This document shows positions 1 through 8,097 of a stretch of DNA of 64,000 nucleotides, piece after piece. Location: assembly GCF_003268475.1 (NCBI RefSeq), contig NZ_MCIF01000002.1, positions 2,090,259 through 2,154,258 on the forward strand, in the 5' to 3' direction. A program made the translations under genes and the position numbers. Within the stretch, counting starts at the first letter, position 1, and each line of letters starts with the position of its first letter. The DNA comes from Thermogemmatispora tikiterensis. Lineage in GTDB: Bacteria; Chloroflexota; Ktedonobacteria; Ktedonobacterales; Ktedonobacteraceae. The notes under the pieces were generated by a model, which saw nothing but the letters and a program-made list of their open reading frames with translations, was not told the DNA's origin and made no database searches.

Positions 1-110
1 GCAATGGCCAGGTTGAACTACGCCGTTTGGGTGGGCACTGATCAGAGAGACAGGAGCCTTCTGCGAGCAACCCCTGATGCCAGGATAGTCCCCGGTGCCA
101 TTTTCCACAC

Positions 111-141
111 AAAAGGACCCGAGAGAGATACCCTCGGGTCC
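111..141 (-). terminator. Rho-independent terminator of the HTH gene
   Basis: On the minus strand a perfect 9-bp stem (positions 115-123 with 133-141, 9-nt loop) is followed by TTTTGTGT. It lies about 50 bases past the stop of the HTH gene, which reads toward it. Stem and T-tract are both seen directly. Confidence 0.8.
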
Positions 142-193
142 AGCTTGTTTCTGTGGTCAGATCACCGCACAACCGCCGCTGATCCGACCCGCT

Positions 194-442
194 TTACGAC
201 GCGGCAGTCGCGGGCGTGTTGAGCAACTCGTCCAGCGTATTCTTCTTGACACGATAGACTTCGCGCTTGCCCTTGTGCGGCAAGGTAATGGCCTGCAGGG
301 CACCGGTCTTGATCCAGCGGCGCACCGTGGTGTCATCAACACGCAGGCGCTTCGCTACCTCGCTGACAGTGAGCAGCTCTGTCGTATACTCTTCACGAGA
401 ATCGCGCTCGCGATCCACAACTGCACTTTCCCGACGAGCCAT
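194..442 (-). CDS. Small helix-turn-helix DNA-binding protein, excisionase/MerR-like
   Basis: 82-residue protein. Residues about 23-75 fit the excisionase-type winged HTH (HTH_17/MerR-like): LLTVSEVAKRLRVDDTTVRRWI, then a basic wing with KGKREVYRVKK. The ATG at 442 has a GGAGAGGG ribosome site about 8 bases upstream. The charged N-terminus (about 20 residues) has no recognisable domain. Such proteins either regulate transcription or direct recombinase excision; no integrase is visible in the window, so a plain regulator is as likely as an excisionase. It is followed by a clear terminator, so it is probably monocistronic. Confidence 0.8.
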   Translation of the reverse strand: MARRESAVVDRERDSREEYTTELLTVSEVAKRLRVDDTTVRRWIKTGALQAITLPHKGKREVYRVKKNTLDELLNTPATAAS

Positions 443-490
443 AGGTTTCCCTCTCCTCTCTACTGAATTCGATCGGATTACAGTCCCAGG

Positions 491-574
491 CAGTTCGCCT
501 GGAGCGTTCTATCATTTCCAGCTAATATGAGTAAAACACTCCTCTATTAAGAGGAACTGTGAATTAGCTGAAAT
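491..574. repeat. Nested inverted repeats upstream of the HTH gene
   Basis: CAGCTAAT (519-526) pairs with ATTAGCTG (563-570); CAGTTC (491-496) is complementary to GAACTG (553-558); CCTCT/AGAGG (541-545/550-554) form an inner hairpin with an ATTA loop. The arms sit 50-130 bases upstream of the HTH start, where an autoregulatory operator could lie. Function is inferred only. Confidence 0.5.
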
Positions 575-933
575 TTCGCTGAGAATTTGGAACTCCCGAT
601 CTGCCCGTCCCGCCAGGGAAGCGGCTCAGTTTGCCTGAAAAGGAAGAGACAGAACCTCAGCAGCTTCCCCGCTTGGGGCCGGGAAATTGAGACTTTTCAC
701 TTCTCCGATTTTATAATAGCACATTTCCGATCTATTATCCAATCCACTGGTAATAACAACGGGGAAGCCGGATAATCTTCCCGGCCAGCGAACAGCCGTA
801 TCTAGAGAAGAGAGAAGCGGGGAGTTGAGGGAGTATAGAAGCAGGTGATCAACCCGGCAAAGCAGAGGAGAAGCGGCACAGGCCATCTGAGCGTTGCGCC
901 CATTGATGTTGATCCAGCACGGTTCCTGATCAG

Positions 934-967
934 AAGGATTGATCTCTCAAAAGGATTGATCTCTCAA
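934..967. repeat. Perfect tandem duplication of a 17-bp unit
   Basis: AAGGATTGATCTCTCAA occurs at 934-950 and again at 951-967 with no mismatch. There is no third copy. It may be a recent slippage duplication or a paired binding site; no gene start is close. Confidence 0.8.
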
Positions 968-1190
968 TGGGAACGAAAGGAGGAGAAGGAGGAGAGGTAA
1001 CCACTCCCCTTGCCCAGAAGCAGGAGCTGCTGGGAAGCGTGTTCCCCGGCTCTCTAGCTGTCAAGCCAACAGGTCTGCCGCAGCTGTGAGGTCTCCCTCC
1101 ATGCAGCCCGACATAGGAGGATGGACATTCGAAGATCTGTTCGAGCGCCAGAGCGGTGCCCGCGTCAGGGCCGCCTTCCGCTGGCCTGGC

Positions 1191-2099
1191 TTACTCAAGA
1201 GGCGTTACTACAGCGGCATAGCCGCCCCACCACTGGAGGAACTGCTCCCGGCTGAGGACACGGCGATTCCAGGCCGAGGAGTCGGCCAGATAGACCGACG
1301 TTGCATCGCCGCCGAGCACGACGAGCAAATGGCCGCCAGCATAGCGATCTGGTGGGAAGCTTACGATCACAGGGGCACCATTGTTGGCCACGGCCAGCAG
1401 CTGCTCCAGGGACCAGTGCTCACCCCACTCGGTGCGAAAGACAAAGTGGGCCGCAGTGATTGCAATACCATCTGGCGATACCAGGCCCAGCTCCGGCGTG
1501 ATTTGCCCCAGAGCTGCCTCGACGTGCAGCACGTCGCTGATGCGATAGTGCCGGCCATAGGCATTGAAGACCTCCGTCATGGCGGCTGCTGAACATGCAG
1601 AATAGGCCCAGGTGTCATATTCTTCTTGAGAAGCATACTGGGCAGGATCAAGCTGGGAGATACGCACAAGACTGCGCGAGGCGTTGAAGCCATGAGGCAG
1701 GGTCTGGAGATCAAGTGTCTGACCGTGATTGTTGCGGAAAAAGGTGAGCGCCGCGTTCAGCGTCAGCTGTCCACCATCGGCCAGAGCACTGGTCATCGAG
1801 AGCGCCAGAAGAACCATTACCAGCAGCAGCAGCGAGAGAATCACACGCCAACGCCGATACCAGGGCGCCGGGATCGTCTGAGCGAACCAGGGCTTCCCCT
1901 CCTGGCCGTCTTGTGCCCGCTGCAGAAGGCGGGCAGTACGAGCGGTCAAGCTTGCTTGCTCTCCTGAAGAGGAGACGAGGAGAGCACTTGCCAGCCCTTC
2001 ACGCCGCAACCAGCGCTCAAGCCAGCTTCCACGGCGCCAAAGACTCAGCCCCAGCATGAGCAGGAGCAGCGCGCTCGCCAGCACCATAAAGGGGACCAC
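1191..2099 (-). CDS. Membrane-anchored C39-like (papain-fold) cysteine peptidase
   Basis: 302 residues. Two hydrophobic segments (about 3-20 and 85-107) precede an extracytoplasmic domain. That domain fits Peptidase_C39_2: Cys169 in TWAYSACSAAAM, His257 in AGGHLLVVLGG and Asp273 in YLADSS are in the order and spacing of the catalytic triad. The GTG start at 2099 has GGGAGG about 7 bases upstream. Unlike the bacteriocin exporter at 11.6 kb it has no ABC domain, and it is 9 kb from the lanthipeptide genes on the opposite strand. Its substrate is unknown. It could be a secreted-side processing protease; an inactive member of the family is less likely because the triad is intact. Confidence 0.75.
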   Translation of the reverse strand: MVPFMVLASALLLLMLGLSLWRRGSWLERWLRREGLASALLVSSSGEQASLTARTARLLQRAQDGQEGKPWFAQTIPAPWYRRWRVILSLLLLVMVLLALSMTSALADGGQLTLNAALTFFRNNHGQTLDLQTLPHGFNASRSLVRISQLDPAQYASQEEYDTWAYSACSAAAMTEVFNAYGRHYRISDVLHVEAALGQITPELGLVSPDGIAITAAHFVFRTEWGEHWSLEQLLAVANNGAPVIVSFPPDRYAGGHLLVVLGGDATSVYLADSSAWNRRVLSREQFLQWWGGYAAVVTPLE

Positions 2100-2266
2100 A
2101 GAGCAACCTCCCGGTTCTTCATCTCCATAAACACATCAACATCATTTACCAGAAGTATCCCGGGAGTTGAGGGCTTCCGTCAAATCACCCCCACAATAGT
2201 ACCATATGAAGCATGCTGGTGCAGATTAAGACGCGCGGGAGCCTGGCGGTATAGAGGTCAAGATGG

Positions 2267-2746
2267 CTACTGGACCAGCGGCGGCTCTTCGCGAGGATAC
2301 TCAACCTGCGGCTCTTCGTACTGCGGTTGAGGACGCCTCGCCATCGGTTGAGCCTGCTGTGGCTGTGGCTCGGCAGCCTCGCTGGAGCGCGGACCCGTCT
2401 GGGCGCGATAACCCTGGTGGTAGCGCCGCTCAGGCTCTCCTGGCTGGCTGCCCGGGTAAGAGGTCTGGTAGGTATCCATTGGTCCCGGCGGCGCCTGCGG
2501 CGGCTGCTGCTGCCATTGCCACATGCCACCACTCATCGGCCAGCTGCGCCCCGCCCCCGGCCCCTGCTCAGCAAAGAGCACAGAGAGGGCCCAGGCCAGC
2601 AAGGCGATGAAGAAGATGCTCAGCATAATGCCGAACATCGCGCTACCCCAGCCCCACCACCAATGTGCCGGACCCAGGAAAAACAGAGGAATAAACCACC
2701 AGAAAAACCAACCCCGGTGGCGCCCAAAATGGTTTCGTCGGTACAT
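2267..2746 (-). CDS. Small membrane protein with Gln/Pro-rich tail, unknown function
   Basis: 159 residues. The N-terminus is Trp/Phe-rich with two likely membrane spans (about 12-30 and 33-58). From about residue 65 the chain is Gln, Pro, Gly and Glu rich with no predicted fold. The ATG at 2746 has GAGAGG upstream. I do not recognise a family. Low-complexity tails after short membrane hairpins are common in this part of the bacterial tree and suggest cell-envelope anchoring, but no function can be assigned. Confidence 0.6.
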   Translation of the reverse strand: MYRRNHFGRHRGWFFWWFIPLFFLGPAHWWWGWGSAMFGIMLSIFFIALLAWALSVLFAEQGPGAGRSWPMSGGMWQWQQQPPQAPPGPMDTYQTSYPGSQPGEPERRYHQGYRAQTGPRSSEAAEPQPQQAQPMARRPQPQYEEPQVEYPREEPPLVQ

Positions 2747-3138
2747 TGTCGATCCTCTCTATCTCTCAACAAGCGCCCGAAAGGCGGAACTTCTATTCAA
2801 GTGCGTCCTTTTCCTGCAGCTTCTGATCTTCATTGCGCCATTCTCTCAAAGACAGAGTATAACAGATAGCTATCGCTGTCAAGGAAGAGGAGCATCCTCT
2901 TCTCCCTTCTCTCTTACAGAGGAGAACGCTGGCAGGTTGCATAACTCCAAGAGTCCGCCTGTTTCTCTCTCCCTCCACGGCCACGGCCTGGGCGCTGGCC
3001 GAAAGTCCTAGCCTGGCGTCACGGCTCGTCCGACATTCGACAGGTCAGAACAAATATTCTATAATCTCCAGTAGAAATAGAAAGAGAGCAGCGCTGGCGA
3101 GGATGGAAGGACGGGGAAAGCGCCAAAGAGAGCAGAGG
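2747..3138. other. Divergent intergenic region, no gene seen
   Basis: It separates the minus-strand membrane protein from the plus-strand Toprim gene, so it must hold both promoters. An AT-richer patch lies around 2835-2880 and another around 3050-3085. No hairpin or RNA gene was recognised. Confidence 0.5.
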
Positions 3139-4242
3139 ATGGCCAGTATGATCACCATCTTCACCCGTCGAGGCAAACGGATCGAGATTCTCTCACAGAG
3201 TGAACTACGCCATCCGCGCCTGACAGGCAACCGGGTGCGCGCCTTCTGTCCGATTCACGGCAGTGATCATCAACGCTCGCTCTCGATCGACCCAGCCAGC
3301 GGCTGGGGCTATTGCTTTAACGCCTCCTGTCAAGCCAAAGTCCTGATAGCTGAATGGAATCCAGGTGCAGCCCACCATCTCCTGGCAGCCAACGCCAGCG
3401 GTAGTCGGGGACAGGCAAGCGCTCAGGAAGGGTCAACAGGAAGCCAGACCTCCTCGCCCTTTCACTGGCTGAGCCAGCCAGAAGAACGGCCTAGTAGCGT
3501 CAGCGTTCTGAACCGCTGGCAAGAAGAAGAGCGGCGTATATTGCAAGCCCTGGAACCCACCATGCAAGCGGCGTTGAAGTCCAGCAGCCTGGGGCGCGCC
3601 TACCTGCGCGAGCGGGCCATTCCTCTGGAGATCGCTCTTACTGGTGGCGTTGGCCTCCTGACGCCAACGATCATTACTCGCCTGACGCACTCTAAACAGC
3701 GACGCCTCCTGCAACGCTGGAGCGGGCGGTTGATTTTTCCTCTTCAAGCAGAAACCACAAGAGGCTATATCGGGCGCACACTCGTGGGATGGCAGCCTGG
3801 AATGGATGAAAACGCTCATAAGCAGCTCTTAGAGCGTCCCGGTCGCCCACAGCGCTGGATCAAAACCAATCCTGCCGGCTGTTTTAGCCTGCCACGAGAG
3901 CAGCTTGCCCCTCAGCTCATCGTGGTTGAAGGAACCTTTGATCGTCTGGCCTTGCTGGCGGCTGGCCTTCGAGCGAACGAAGTGGTCGCCCTGGCTGGCA
4001 CCGCACTGCCCCTCAGCTGGCTCCCTGCCCAGGTTCGCAGCGTGCTGCTGGCCCTCGATGGCGATGAGGGAGGACGCGAGGCCACAACTCGTCTCAGCGC
4101 GCAACTCCGCGAGCAAGGGCGGGCAGTCAGCTGTTGCCTGATGCCCCTGGACGGACAGGGTAAGGACTGGAATGAGCGCTGGCGCCTGGCTGGCCGTGCA
4201 GGCTTGCAGCCGCTACTGGATAGCTATCGCCGTCTGTATTGA
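3139..4242 (+). CDS. Stand-alone CHC2 zinc finger plus Toprim protein (primase-like)
   Basis: 367 residues from the ATG at 3139 (an in-frame ATG at 3103 is an alternative; neither has a strong ribosome site). A CHC2-type zinc finger is visible at about residues 37-64 (Cys37, His40, Cys59, Cys64). The C-terminal third carries a Toprim fold: VVEGTFDRLALL supplies the conserved Glu and LALDGDEGGRE the DxD. DnaG primases have the same two ends, but this protein is shorter (DnaG is about 600 residues) and the middle is diverged; no helicase domain is present. It resembles primase-like proteins of mobile elements or fragments of replication modules. It may make primers or act as a topoisomerase-like nuclease; this is inference. 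It stands alone on the plus strand. Confidence 0.7.
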   Translation: MASMITIFTRRGKRIEILSQSELRHPRLTGNRVRAFCPIHGSDHQRSLSIDPASGWGYCFNASCQAKVLIAEWNPGAAHHLLAANASGSRGQASAQEGSTGSQTSSPFHWLSQPEERPSSVSVLNRWQEEERRILQALEPTMQAALKSSSLGRAYLRERAIPLEIALTGGVGLLTPTIITRLTHSKQRRLLQRWSGRLIFPLQAETTRGYIGRTLVGWQPGMDENAHKQLLERPGRPQRWIKTNPAGCFSLPREQLAPQLIVVEGTFDRLALLAAGLRANEVVALAGTALPLSWLPAQVRSVLLALDGDEGGREATTRLSAQLREQGRAVSCCLMPLDGQGKDWNERWRLAGRAGLQPLLDSYRRLY

Positions 4243-4372
4243 CTTGTCTCTACGCGCGACATAGACTTACTTACAGCAGAAAAAGAACAACCACCAGCGC
4301 GGGCCGACCTGTCTCCCTGCCTCGAAGGTCAAGGGCCCCGAAAGCCCATCTGTTTGAAAGGAGCACGAGCCG

Positions 4373-6376
4373 ATGAGTACCTCGTTCAACGCCGAACAGC
4401 CCCTGTGGGAGCCTTCAGAGGAACTAAAAGAGCAAGCCAATATTACGCACTATATGCGCTGGCTTGCCGAGCAGCGCGGCAAGCAATTCGCCAGCCGCCA
4501 TGAGCTTTGGGAGTGGTCGGTCGCCGACCTTGAAGGCTTCTGGTCCTCGCTCTGGGACTATTTTCAGATCCAGGCCAGCCAGCCATATACTCAGGTGCTG
4601 GCCAGCCGCAGCATGCCTGGCGCCAGATGGTTCCCAGGCGCCGAGCTGAACTACGCTCAGCATGTCTTCCGCCAGGCCAGTGCTGAGCATCCGGCCATCA
4701 TCTTCCGCTCCGAACGCGAACCGTGGCGCACGCTCTCCTGGAAGGAGCTGGAGCAGGCAGTGGGAGCCGTGGCCCAGGCCCTGCGTCAGCTCGGCATCAA
4801 GCGCGGCGACCGGGTCGTGGCCTATTTGCCTAATATTCCGGAGACAGTGATCGCCTTCCTCGCCTGCGCCAGCCTTGGCGCTATCTGGTCTAGCTGCTCG
4901 CCCGACTTTGGCACCAGCAGCGTCGTTGACCGTTTTCAGCAGATTGAGCCACGGGTGCTCTTCGCCGTCGATGGCTACCAGTACAATGGGCGCTCCTTCG
5001 ACCGCAGGGGAGTGCTGGCTGAGCTTCAGACAGCCCTGCCTACGCTCGAACATACCATTATCATTCCCTACCTGCACGCCACCCCTGAGGAAGCCAGGGC
5101 CGGCCTCAGCAAGACCATTCCCTGGAGCAGTCTGCTCGCCCAACCAGCCCCCCTCACCTTCGAGCAGGTTCCCTTTGAGCATCCGCTCTGGGTGCTCTAT
5201 TCCTCGGGAACCACTGGACTTCCCAAGGCCATCGTGCAGGGTCAGGGCGGCATCCTGCTGGAACATCTCAAAGTGCTCTCACTGGAGAGCAATCTTAAGC
5301 CGGGCGACCGCTTCTTCTGGTTCACTTCCACAGGCTGGATGATGTGGAACTTCCTGGTGAGCGGCCTGCTGGTCGGGGCCACGATCTTACTCTACGATGG
5401 CGCCCCCGGCTATCCCGATATGAATACCCTCTGGCGCTTTGCTCAGGATAGCGGTATGAACCTTTTCGGGACCAGCGCCGCTTACATCTCTGGCTGCATG
5501 AAGGCTGGTATCGAGCCAGGAAAGGAGTTCGATCTCAGCCAGCTCCGCTGCATTGGTTCCACTGGCTCCCCCCTGCCCCCAGAAGGCTTCCGCTGGATTT
5601 ATGAGCACGTCAAGCGCGATGTCTGGCTGGCCTCGGTCAGCGGCGGCACCGATGTCTGCTCAGCCTTCGTCGGCGGCTGTGTCCTGCTTCCCGTCTATGC
5701 AGGTGAAATCCAGTGCCGTGCACTCGGCGCGCGTGTCGAGGCCTTCGACGAAGAGGGACGCTCTTTAATCGATGAGGTCGGCGAACTGGTGGTCACGGCG
5801 CCGATGCCCTCAATGCCACTCTTCTTCTGGAACGATCCAGATAATCGCCGCTACCGTGAAAGTTACTTCGAAATGTACCCGGGCGTCTGGCGCCACGGTG
5901 ACTGGATCAAGATCACCCCACGCGGGGGCGCCATCATCTACGGTCGCTCAGATTCGACGATCAACCGCCAGGGGATTCGCATGGGAAGCAGCGAGATCTA
6001 TCGCGTCGTCGAGAGCTTCCCCGAGGTGCTCGATAGCCTGGTCGTCGGAGTAGAACGCCCCGGTGGCGGCTATTACCTGCCCCTGTTCGTTGTGCTGCGC
6101 GAGGGAGTCCGCCTCGATGAAGACCTTCAGCGCCGTTTGAAGGAGGCTCTGCGCCGCGAGATCTCGCCGCATCATGTGCCTGACGAGATCATTGCCATTC
6201 CCGAGGTGCCCCGCACACTGAGCGGCAAGAAAATGGAGGTGCCAGTCAAGAAGCTGCTCCTGGGTATGCCTCTGGAGAAGGCGGCCAGCCCCGACGCGAT
6301 GAGCAATCCTCAGGCGATCCAGTTCTTCGTTGACTTCGCCCGCCAACTCCAGGCTCGCTCGGGCAGTACGCCCTAG
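4373..6376 (+). CDS. aacS: Acetoacetate-CoA ligase (acetoacetyl-CoA synthetase)
   Basis: 667 residues, the usual length for the family. It activates acetoacetate to acetoacetyl-CoA with ATP, linking ketone bodies or polyhydroxybutyrate breakdown to central metabolism. The adenylate-forming motif LYSSGTTGLPKAI is present, and the C-terminal domain ends with PRTLSGKKMEVPVKK, which carries the catalytic Lys. The N-terminal ACAS cap and the RWFPGAELNYAQH stretch are typical of acetoacetate rather than acetate ligases. GAAAGGAG sits 10 bases before the ATG. It has its own transcription unit ahead of the pqq promoter. Confidence 0.93.
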   Translation: MSTSFNAEQPLWEPSEELKEQANITHYMRWLAEQRGKQFASRHELWEWSVADLEGFWSSLWDYFQIQASQPYTQVLASRSMPGARWFPGAELNYAQHVFRQASAEHPAIIFRSEREPWRTLSWKELEQAVGAVAQALRQLGIKRGDRVVAYLPNIPETVIAFLACASLGAIWSSCSPDFGTSSVVDRFQQIEPRVLFAVDGYQYNGRSFDRRGVLAELQTALPTLEHTIIIPYLHATPEEARAGLSKTIPWSSLLAQPAPLTFEQVPFEHPLWVLYSSGTTGLPKAIVQGQGGILLEHLKVLSLESNLKPGDRFFWFTSTGWMMWNFLVSGLLVGATILLYDGAPGYPDMNTLWRFAQDSGMNLFGTSAAYISGCMKAGIEPGKEFDLSQLRCIGSTGSPLPPEGFRWIYEHVKRDVWLASVSGGTDVCSAFVGGCVLLPVYAGEIQCRALGARVEAFDEEGRSLIDEVGELVVTAPMPSMPLFFWNDPDNRRYRESYFEMYPGVWRHGDWIKITPRGGAIIYGRSDSTINRQGIRMGSSEIYRVVESFPEVLDSLVVGVERPGGGYYLPLFVVLREGVRLDEDLQRRLKEALRREISPHHVPDEIIAIPEVPRTLSGKKMEVPVKKLLLGMPLEKAASPDAMSNPQAIQFFVDFARQLQARSGSTP

Positions 6377-6425
6377 GCTCCGCCAGCTCCGCTGCTCTTC
6401 ATCTCGCTTCATAGATGGATATACA

Positions 6426-6453
6426 TTTATTATTTATTGGGGTTGGTTATAAT
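6426..6453 (+). promoter_or_regulatory. Candidate sigma-70 promoter of the pqq operon
   Basis: A perfect TATAAT (6448-6453) in an AT-rich patch, with TTTATT (6426-6431) 16 bases upstream as a weak -35. Transcription from about 6460 would give a leader of roughly 250 nt before pqqA. Position and -10 are good, the -35 is poor. Confidence 0.5.
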
Positions 6454-6507
6454 GGAGGTGTAGCTTTGCCCAGCGCACAAGCGAAGCAAGGCCGAAGAGC
6501 GTGAGGC

Positions 6508-6532
6508 ACTGGTCGACGGGCCGTCCACCAGT
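6508..6532 (+). repeat. 25-bp near-perfect palindrome in the pqq leader
   Basis: ACTGGT-C-GACGG-G-CCGTC-C-ACCAGT is symmetric except for one C/C mismatch pair and the central base. The very short centre favours a protein-binding operator over an RNA hairpin. A second pairing, GCTTTGC (6463-6469) with GCGAAGC (6481-6487), lies just upstream. Confidence 0.55.
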
Positions 6533-6707
6533 TCGTCGGCGGTTATCTCGACGGATGGACTGGAGGGCATGCTGACCGGTAAGAGAGGAGGCGGGGTGAG
6601 GAGCGGAGGGCTATGGATGAGCATGGTCAGAGCGTCCTCCGCAGAGGGGTGCTTGAGAAGCGTACTGCGCTGGAACTCTGTGCAGCCTGAAAAGGGAAAG
6701 GAGCAAC

Positions 6708-6821
6708 ATGCAAGAAAAGCCCCGGTGGGTCAAGCCGTCCTTCGAAGTCATTGCGGTGAGCCTTGAGTGCACTGCCTATGCAGGTGTACTCCTGTTGTTT
6801 GAACCTCAAAAGAGACAGTAG
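6708..6821 (+). CDS. pqqA: PqqA, precursor peptide of pyrroloquinoline quinone
   Basis: 37-residue peptide, short enough to be overlooked. PqqE cross-links a Glu and a Tyr in a conserved E-x3-Y motif of PqqA. Here E20-C-T-A-Y24 fits exactly, and the preceding WVKPSFE resembles the W/KP-FE start of known PqqA peptides. GGAAAGGAG is 4 bases before the ATG. The tail after Tyr24 (13 residues, ending KRQ) is longer than the few residues usual in proteobacterial PqqA. It is the first gene of the pqq run, 237 bases ahead of pqqB. Identification rests on motif plus context and is strong. Confidence 0.88.
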   Translation: MQEKPRWVKPSFEVIAVSLECTAYAGVLLLFEPQKRQ

Positions 6822-7058
6822 TACCGCGCTAGGCAGGGAGAGAGCAGGCAGAGGGCGCTAATGGAGGAAGGGTGAGCCGTAGAGGGAGGGGGCGGAGACT
6901 GAGCAGGTCCTGCCTCCTCCCTGCTCCCCGTCTGGCTGCGGTCGATGCCTTGTCTGGTTCTGCTTTGTTGGCCTGGGCTGCGGAAAGTGAGCAAACACCT
7001 CCAAGGATTGAAATGGAAGAGAGAGGCAGCCCGTTCAGGGATTAGAAAAACAAGAAAA

Positions 7059-7991
7059 ATGTTGGTGCGTCTGCTCGGTACAGCAGCAGGAGGAGGCTTC
7101 CCGCAGTGGAACTGCAATTGCTCGAACTGCCAGGGTCTCCGTGCGGGAGAGCTGAAGGCGAAGGCACGCACACAGTCTTGTGTGGCGGTGAGCGCCGACG
7201 GCGAGCGCTGGTTTCTACTCAATGCCTCTCCTGATCTGCGCATTCAGCTTGAAGGTTTTCCACCTCTCTGGCCCCCAGCCTCTTGCAGGCGCGGCACGCC
7301 GATCGAGGCCATTTTGCTGACCGATGCCGATCTCGACCATACCCTCGGCCTCCTGCTCCTTCGGGAGCGTTCAGCTTTGACTATCTATGCGCCTGTGGCA
7401 GTTCAACAAGCCCTGCGCCAGGGACTGGTCCTACCGCAGTTGCTCGCTCATTACTGCTGCGTCGAGTGGCGTGAACCCGCCGAAGAGCTGGCTCCTCTGC
7501 CCACTGCGGCGGGCCATGAGAGCGGCCTTCTCTACCAGGCTATCCCCCTGACCGGCAAGCCTCCGCGCTACCTCGACCTCGCAGAGGCCAGTACGCTCGC
7601 AACCGGCTCCCCGTTCCGCGTTGGCTATTATCTCACGGATGTGCGGACTGGCGGACGTCTGCTTTTCCTACCAGGGCTAGCCCGACAAGAGGAGCAGCTG
7701 CAGCCCTACCTGCGAGCCTGCGATGCCATTCTCCTTGACGGCACCTTTTGGAGCGAGCATGAGCTGCAGGAGCAGGGTCTTGTCCAGGCAACAGCAAGCA
7801 GCATGGGCCATCTCCCAATCAGCGGGCCAGCAGGCAGTCTGGCCTGGTTAGCGCAGCTTCCTATTCCCTATCGCATCTATACCCATATCAACAACACCAA
7901 TCCGGTCCTGGTCGAGGATTCGCCCCAGTATGCCACCGTGTACGCTGCCGGAGTCATCATCGGCTGGGACGGCCTAGAACTGCAGCTATGA
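7059..7991 (+). CDS. pqqB: PqqB, metallo-beta-lactamase-fold oxygenase of PQQ biosynthesis
   Basis: 310 residues from ATG 7059, where the family's usual start (MLVRLLGTAAGGGFPQW) begins; the frame stays open upstream but that part is unlike the family. The protein shows the PqqB zinc knuckle C19-x-C21-xx-C24 in NCNCSNCQ, and the metal-binding DADLDHTLGL of the metallo-beta-lactamase fold. PqqB is thought to hydroxylate the Glu-Tyr-derived intermediate. The C-terminal INNTNPVL region is also characteristic. The next gene, pqqC, starts 107 bases downstream on the same strand. Confidence 0.93.
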   Translation: MLVRLLGTAAGGGFPQWNCNCSNCQGLRAGELKAKARTQSCVAVSADGERWFLLNASPDLRIQLEGFPPLWPPASCRRGTPIEAILLTDADLDHTLGLLLLRERSALTIYAPVAVQQALRQGLVLPQLLAHYCCVEWREPAEELAPLPTAAGHESGLLYQAIPLTGKPPRYLDLAEASTLATGSPFRVGYYLTDVRTGGRLLFLPGLARQEEQLQPYLRACDAILLDGTFWSEHELQEQGLVQATASSMGHLPISGPAGSLAWLAQLPIPYRIYTHINNTNPVLVEDSPQYATVYAAGVIIGWDGLELQL

Positions 7992-8097
7992 TTGCACACG
8001 CCCTCACCTCGCCTGCCGCTGACCAGAGGATCGCAGGGCAGATAAGCAATCGAGCCAGCAAGTAAGCTGGCTGGCAAGAGCGAAGAGAGGAGCTACT

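Larger units (their letters stand above)
443..1190. other. Gene-free stretch with inverted and tandem repeats
   Basis: No convincing coding region was seen on either strand. It holds the upstream region of the minus-strand HTH gene, an AT-rich inverted-repeat region (about 491-574), a perfect 17-bp tandem duplication (934-967), and the 3' flank of the C39-like peptidase gene. Confidence 0.5.

Noticed and set aside
1086..1592. Plus-strand frame of 168 residues
   Set aside because: Antisense to the C39-like peptidase, whose triad and start are clear.
6569..6766. A 65-residue gene ahead of pqqB
   Set aside because: It has no family or ribosome site and overlaps pqqA, which has a proper E-x3-Y motif and ribosome site.
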